26,602 nucleotides of DNA, from IMG/VR virus record IMGVR_UViG_3300025809_000106, positions 1-26,602 of that record. One strand, written 5' to 3'. Both the position numbers and the translations under genes were made by a program. Below the pieces are notes generated by a model. That model searched no databases, was not told where the DNA came from, and worked only from the letters and a program-made list of their open reading frames with translations. This document shows positions 23,231 to 26,602 of this stretch, piece by piece (position 1 is the first letter of the stretch; every line of letters begins with the position of its first letter). This DNA comes from a virus.

Positions 23231-24157
23231 ATGACGGTTAGAACACCACTCATACTTGATGGGTCGAACAATCTCATAGAGATGACGACAGCTCAGATAA
23301 ACGCAGTTAAAGATAGATGCCGGTATTTGTACGGAACATCTCCATCTGTTACGCTATCACGTGTTGCGTCTGGTGGTAACAGAGGAAGCATTTCTGACAC
23401 TCGTAAACAAGCTGGTGCTATGTCGACAAGCACAACATCATTACCGACTGAAGCAACCACGGCAGAACCGTCCACAGTTACAGTTAACCGTGCTCACATT
23501 TCTGAAAGTAGAGTAGATACAACCGCTAGTGTTGATACTAATAGTGTTGCCTTTCCTGTATATCAAACAAGCGGTAACATTCGATCAATGTCTTTAACGG
23601 ATATTTATGATACATTCATTTACCCTGCTATAGATACTCTTACAAGTGCTGCCGGTCAACCAGGAACATATTATATTCACACAGGGACATCACTTTCTGG
23701 ATATACTGCAGTATCAAGTAGCATAGTTTACGCAGACACAAGAGCTAACACAGGAGCTTATACAGCAGGTGGTATTGGTGAAACATTAGATCAGCCTACT
23801 ACTATTACAAATTACTATCTTTTAAAGGCCAATAATATTTCTGCTCCTTCTATGGCACAAATGTTATTTATTAGAAACTCAGATAAAAATTTAGAGCAAT
23901 ACACACAAGCAGAAATGGATGCATGGTTAAAAAACTGTATGAGACATGCCGCTTCTGAAATAACTGGTACTAGAATATCATATAACCTTAACGGATCTGG
24001 CATAAACTTAGGATCTGGTATGGCAAACACTATTCTAAATGGATCTGGTAACTACCAAACACGTTACGTTGGTCTTGATGACTATCGTGCGCAAGAATTC
24101 CCTAACGGTTCAGCAGTAACCGCGGCAACCCACAGACTTAAAATGGAACAGGTGTAA
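23231..24157 (+). CDS. Virion structural / fibre-associated protein, unknown fold
   Basis: The protein has 308 residues. The start 'TPLILDGSNNLIEMTTAQIN' followed by 'AVKDRCRYLYG' is a known opening of fibre or appendage proteins in marine T4-like phages. Residues 50-130 are Ser/Thr-rich with 'SISDTRKQAGAMSTSTTSLP'. A mixed middle holds 'YDTFIYPAIDTL' and 'QPTTITNYYLLKANNI'. The C-terminal part has 'EMDAWLKNCMRHAASEITGT' and ends in an Asn-Gly-Ser-rich segment with 'YVGLDDYRAQEFPNGSA'. No catalytic motif is seen. It lies four bases after the long fibre gene and one base before the next gene, so it is probably a partner or tip of the fibre. The first 290 bases are near 46% GC against about 32% in neighbours. 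Confidence 0.6.
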   Translation: MTVRTPLILDGSNNLIEMTTAQINAVKDRCRYLYGTSPSVTLSRVASGGNRGSISDTRKQAGAMSTSTTSLPTEATTAEPSTVTVNRAHISESRVDTTASVDTNSVAFPVYQTSGNIRSMSLTDIYDTFIYPAIDTLTSAAGQPGTYYIHTGTSLSGYTAVSSSIVYADTRANTGAYTAGGIGETLDQPTTITNYYLLKANNISAPSMAQMLFIRNSDKNLEQYTQAEMDAWLKNCMRHAASEITGTRISYNLNGSGINLGSGMANTILNGSGNYQTRYVGLDDYRAQEFPNGSAVTAATHRLKMEQV

Positions 24158-24158
24158 A

Positions 24159-24668
24159 ATGACAATACACAATTTAGAAATTAGCACAGCACACTTCACT
24201 AATAATGAACGTACAGAGATTGAGGTAATACTTTTTGCTGAAGAATCTACTGAAGATGATGTAGTTCTTATTCCTTATAACATTGAAGCTAAAGATGGTG
24301 ATGCTGATTACGAATGGCTAATTAGTAAGATCAACATTGATCAGGTTCATGAAAACACCTTTAATAAGTTCCGCAAAGAGAACGAACAATATAAAGAGAA
24401 TATTGTAGCTGTCGGTAAAGAGATGGGGCTCATCTTTGATAATAATGGAGTAAACAGTAATCTATATGAAGCACTTGTAGATACTTTGTTTGAGCCATTT
24501 ATCGAAAAAGACATGAAAGAAAAACTATTTGTAATGAAACTTAAACTCTTTGAAGTAGAGGCTATTAAGTCTAGTAAAAATAGAGAACTAAAAGCTAAAC
24601 TGAGAAAGTCAAAAGACTTCTTATCAGCTATTAAGTATGCAACAATGATTGCACTACCCGAAGAATAG
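24159..24668 (+). CDS. Small acidic protein at the end of the fibre cluster, unknown function
   Basis: This 169-residue protein has an N-terminal beta half ('ERTEIEVILFAEE...VVLIPYNIEAKDGDADY') and a C-terminal half rich in long charged helices ('ENTFNKFRKENEQYKENIVA', 'FIEKDMKEKLFVMKLKLFE' and 'NRELKAKLRKSKDFLSAIKY'). No family was recognised. Small proteins with a short beta part and charged helices often follow fibre genes and act as fibre chaperones, so that is a reasonable but unproven guess. It begins one base after the previous stop. It ends inside the 3' end of the convergent glycosyltransferase gene (15-base overlap), which makes it the last gene of the plus-strand late cluster. Confidence 0.6.
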   Translation: MTIHNLEISTAHFTNNERTEIEVILFAEESTEDDVVLIPYNIEAKDGDADYEWLISKINIDQVHENTFNKFRKENEQYKENIVAVGKEMGLIFDNNGVNSNLYEALVDTLFEPFIEKDMKEKLFVMKLKLFEVEAIKSSKNRELKAKLRKSKDFLSAIKYATMIALPEE

Positions 24669-25430
24669 ATCAAATTTCTTATGAACAAAATGTAATAGAT
24701 GTGCCGCAGAAGTCATGTTCTGCTCATTATGATCTAGTATAAAATTCCAAGGCATTCCAATATTAGTAAATGGTACGTTGTATTTCTCTATTATATAAGA
24801 GAATATAACTTCGTTGTTTAACACCCAATTCTTAGAGATTTGTTCTGGATAAAGATTATCTTCCAACGAATCATTAAATGTACATACAGCTTCTATTGAT
24901 CTCTCAGCAAAATTAAGATTACGAACACAGTCTGAATTCATTACAACTACGGCTGTATTGATACAACTCTGAGTACCATTTATATCATGTAATAGTAACA
25001 TGGCTTTTTTATTATGAGCCTTTGTATACATATCCATGGAGTGCCATTCAAAGTTATCATTAAACCTCTCACGCAATTGTTCATTATCTATATCCGCAAC
25101 TTCTATATTAAATGCACATACTTTGTTTAAATCAAATCTTTCAAAGATGTTTACTGTAGTGTTAGGTATTACATCAAAGTCTATGTACATTATCTCATCA
25201 TAATCTTTAGCTAGTCTCTCAAACGAGTTTAGCTTTTCAAATTGAACTTCGATATAGTCAGTTGAAGTAGGCTTTATAAGCAGATAGTCTGCACCCACAA
25301 TGTTAGCATACTCTCTATGCTTCTGCTCTAGTTGATCTGCATACTTAATAAACTGTTCTCTTTTAAATGAGGGAACAGATTCATGATCAGCAAGATCATT
25401 TCTATATAAGCTGAATATTATTCTTTTCAC
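24654..25430 (-). CDS. Putative GT-A glycosyltransferase (GT8-like), paralogue 2
   Basis: This 258-residue protein starts at GTG 25430, with AAGG about nine bases upstream. That start aligns its opening (KRIIFSLY) with the paralogue's (RRVIYSFY). The GT-A core is visible: 'YDEIMYIDFDVIPN' with the metal-binding D84-x-D86, then 'SCINTAVVVMNSD', the acceptor-side region 'NWVLNNEVIFSYIIE', and a late 'LLHFVHKK' that may supply the C-terminal metal-binding His. Such enzymes transfer a sugar from a nucleotide-sugar donor. The target could be a virion protein or a host surface glycan; nothing here decides it. It overlaps the upstream paralogue by 29 bases, so the two are likely translationally coupled. 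The C-terminus is shorter than in the paralogue, and the stop overlaps the convergent late gene. Confidence 0.75.
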   Translation of the reverse strand: MKRIIFSLYRNDLADHESVPSFKREQFIKYADQLEQKHREYANIVGADYLLIKPTSTDYIEVQFEKLNSFERLAKDYDEIMYIDFDVIPNTTVNIFERFDLNKVCAFNIEVADIDNEQLRERFNDNFEWHSMDMYTKAHNKKAMLLLHDINGTQSCINTAVVVMNSDCVRNLNFAERSIEAVCTFNDSLEDNLYPEQISKNWVLNNEVIFSYIIEKYNVPFTNIGMPWNFILDHNEQNMTSAAHLLHFVHKKFDLFFG

Positions 25431-26256
25431 ACCATTGCCTTACATAGTCAAAGTCTTTACTCACACAATGAATAAACTTTGCATTCTTTGTTATATAACT
25501 CCATTTATCCATAAAGAAGTGCCACTGTTCTCCTAAGACTTGATACTCGACTTCATTCATATAAGTCTTATATCCCCATATAGTTTCGTTATCATATCCA
25601 AACATATAACTTATAGACTCAGGGTAGAAATCTGGATCTGATATCATATTAGACATTAGGTCTAGTGTTTCTTCAAAGTTATCAAAGTATCCTAACTTAT
25701 CTAAGTGTTCTTTTCTTGCACCTACTATTGCTGTATTAAATACATCTGGCTCATCTACACTCATTCCGCTTTCAGCAAGCATACACCTACTGTTCCACAT
25801 CTTAGCCATAGGTGATCTTACATGGTGTGTATAGTTATGAGTCTGTAGTTTGTTTATAGGTAGTTGTCCTGTGGCAGTACCCGTCATAATAGCGATACCT
25901 TTTGACAAATCAATCTCTTCAAAGAAGTTAAGATCGGTGACAGGTATAACGTCTATGTCTAGGTATAGCACCTCATCATAATCTTCTAAAAGATCAACGA
26001 GTAAACGTATCTTCCAAAAATTAACTATATTATAATATGAGATGTCTGGATAGTTATCTTGAAACCATTTAACATAGTTATCGAAGGGTTTATCTTTAAC
26101 AAAGTGTCTGTACTCAACACTAATTGAATCAGCATATCTTTGTTGACTTGCTAGTAACCATTCGTAGTTATCAGCAAACTTGTCCTTAGACTCATGATGC
26201 GATACAAGTTTTTCTTTAGGTATATCTATGTAGAAACTATATATAACCCTACGCAT
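25402..26256 (-). CDS. Putative GT-A glycosyltransferase (GT8-like), paralogue 1
   Basis: The protein has 284 residues and starts at ATG 26256, eight bases inside the end of the methyltransferase-like gene. It carries 'FWKIRLLVDLLEDYDEVLYL' followed by 'DIDVIPVTDLNFFEEIDL', with D100-x-D102 as the metal- and donor-binding DxD. Further on are 'DVFNTAIVGARKEHL', 'WGYKTYMNE' and a late 'QWHFFMDKW...FIHCVSKDFD'. The order of motifs matches its downstream neighbour closely (YDE-hhYhDhDVIP, then hNTAhV, then a terminal HFhH/IHCV segment), so the two arose by duplication. A family-8-like retaining transferase is the best reading, but the donor and target are unknown. Two different paralogues side by side suggest consecutive sugars on one glycan. 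Confidence 0.78.
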   Translation of the reverse strand: MRRVIYSFYIDIPKEKLVSHHESKDKFADNYEWLLASQQRYADSISVEYRHFVKDKPFDNYVKWFQDNYPDISYYNIVNFWKIRLLVDLLEDYDEVLYLDIDVIPVTDLNFFEEIDLSKGIAIMTGTATGQLPINKLQTHNYTHHVRSPMAKMWNSRCMLAESGMSVDEPDVFNTAIVGARKEHLDKLGYFDNFEETLDLMSNMISDPDFYPESISYMFGYDNETIWGYKTYMNEVEYQVLGEQWHFFMDKWSYITKNAKFIHCVSKDFDYVRQWCEKNNIQLI

Positions 26257-26602
26257 ATCCTATCACCATAAATCTTTTATAACCATTTGGCATATCTAAA
26301 GAACCTTTATATAATATTTCTCTTAGTCCAGTATTCTCAACTAACTCATCTTCACTGTTCACACAGTTGATATGATCTGGTACATGAAACATATTATTAC
26401 TTTGTACAGCAAACAGACAGTTGTCTTTATATTCTTTCTTTGCTAGTATAGTATGTAGTGGTGGCATATGTTCGGATGATGTGTTAATAACCAAGTCTGT
26501 ATCAATGTCTGTTTTATGTTTATCTAATACATCTGCACAATGAGTGTCTAATACATGAAGATATTTAAGGTGAGAATTTAACAACCTGCAATAATGTAGA
26601 GC
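26249..26602 (-). CDS. Probable class I SAM-dependent methyltransferase, C-terminal part (5' end beyond window)
   Basis: The frame is open to the right edge, so the N-terminus is missing. The first codons inside the window read ALHYCRLLNSHLKYLHVLDT. A TTG at 26584 is an in-frame codon, not a supported start. The 117 visible residues contain 'DIDTDLVINTSSEHMPPLHT', where 'D.VINTS.EHM' is a motif I associate with strand 4-5 of a class of phage and bacterial SAM methyltransferases. It is followed by 'LFAVQSNNMF', 'HINCVNSEDELVE' and 'ILYKGSLDMPNGYKRFMVIG'. The glycine-rich SAM-binding motif I would lie outside the window. Its 8-base overlap with the glycosyltransferase downstream points to a shared sugar- or surface-modification unit. 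The family call is moderate. Confidence 0.6.
   Translation of the reverse strand, partial: ALHYCRLLNSHLKYLHVLDTHCADVLDKHKTDIDTDLVINTSSEHMPPLHTILAKKEYKDNCLFAVQSNNMFHVPDHINCVNSEDELVENTGLREILYKGSLDMPNGYKRFMVIGYA

Noticed and set aside
25402-25430. Frameshift fusion of the two glycosyltransferases
   Set aside because: Each has its own N-terminal start motif and complete core, and the 29-base overlap is ordinary coupling. No slippery heptamer was seen there.
26256-26584. A complete 111-residue gene starting at TTG 26584
   Set aside because: The frame stays open upstream to the window edge and the visible part looks like the C-terminal end of a methyltransferase, so it is a truncated gene and not a short complete one.

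Overview
This window is part of the genome of a T4-like myovirus with a long contractile tail. It carries almost the whole tail-baseplate set: hub, spike, wedge and fibres. Hand counts on sampled 60-base lines give roughly one third GC. That composition, the single-wedge gene style (a gp6/gp8/DUF4815 order instead of the enteric gp7/gp9/gp10/gp11/gp12 set) and the many small beta-rich inserts resemble marine T4-like phages of cyanobacteria or SAR11-type hosts. The host cannot be fixed from this sequence.

Layout. (1) Bases 1-3237, minus strand: head-completion nuclease gp4, an unidentified conserved protein, a tail-tube-fold protein, gp26, a short gp51-like reading frame, and the start of a large protein that by position is the tape measure (cut by the left edge). 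The short frame has no convincing start of its own. It lies in the -1 frame of gp26 and is open all the way back to a T TTT TTC heptamer at the last two codons of gp26. This is the layout of the G/GT tail-assembly chaperones of other tailed phages. (2) Bases 3247-10518, plus strand, behind a T4-type late promoter (TATAAATA): gp48, gp53, gp27, then a gp5-type spike split over three genes. These are an OB-fold plus a lysozyme-like domain with Gln at the expected catalytic Glu, an intact T7-lysozyme-type amidase, and a beta-helix needle with an unknown C-terminal half. (3) Bases 10525-13798, behind a second late promoter: gp25, gp6 and a wedge-associated protein. (4) Bases 13803-24668, behind a third late promoter: a fibre-like protein, gp8, a 1,679-residue DUF4815 protein, a small coiled-coil protein, a long repetitive tail fibre, a further structural protein and a small unknown protein. 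(5) Bases 24654-26602, minus strand, convergent: two paralogous GT-A type glycosyltransferases and the C-terminal part of a probable methyltransferase running off the right edge.

Together the genes build the baseplate from the hub outwards. gp27, the gp5 parts and the amidase form the central puncturing and wall-cutting device. gp48 and the tube-fold protein start the tube, which is measured by the tape measure under the chaperone. gp53, gp25, gp6 and gp8 form the wedges, and the large DUF4815 and repeat proteins carry or form fibres. The glycosyltransferase/methyltransferase block is accessory. No tRNA, CRISPR array, insertion sequence or strong terminator was recognised, and no stretch above 300 bases lacks a gene.
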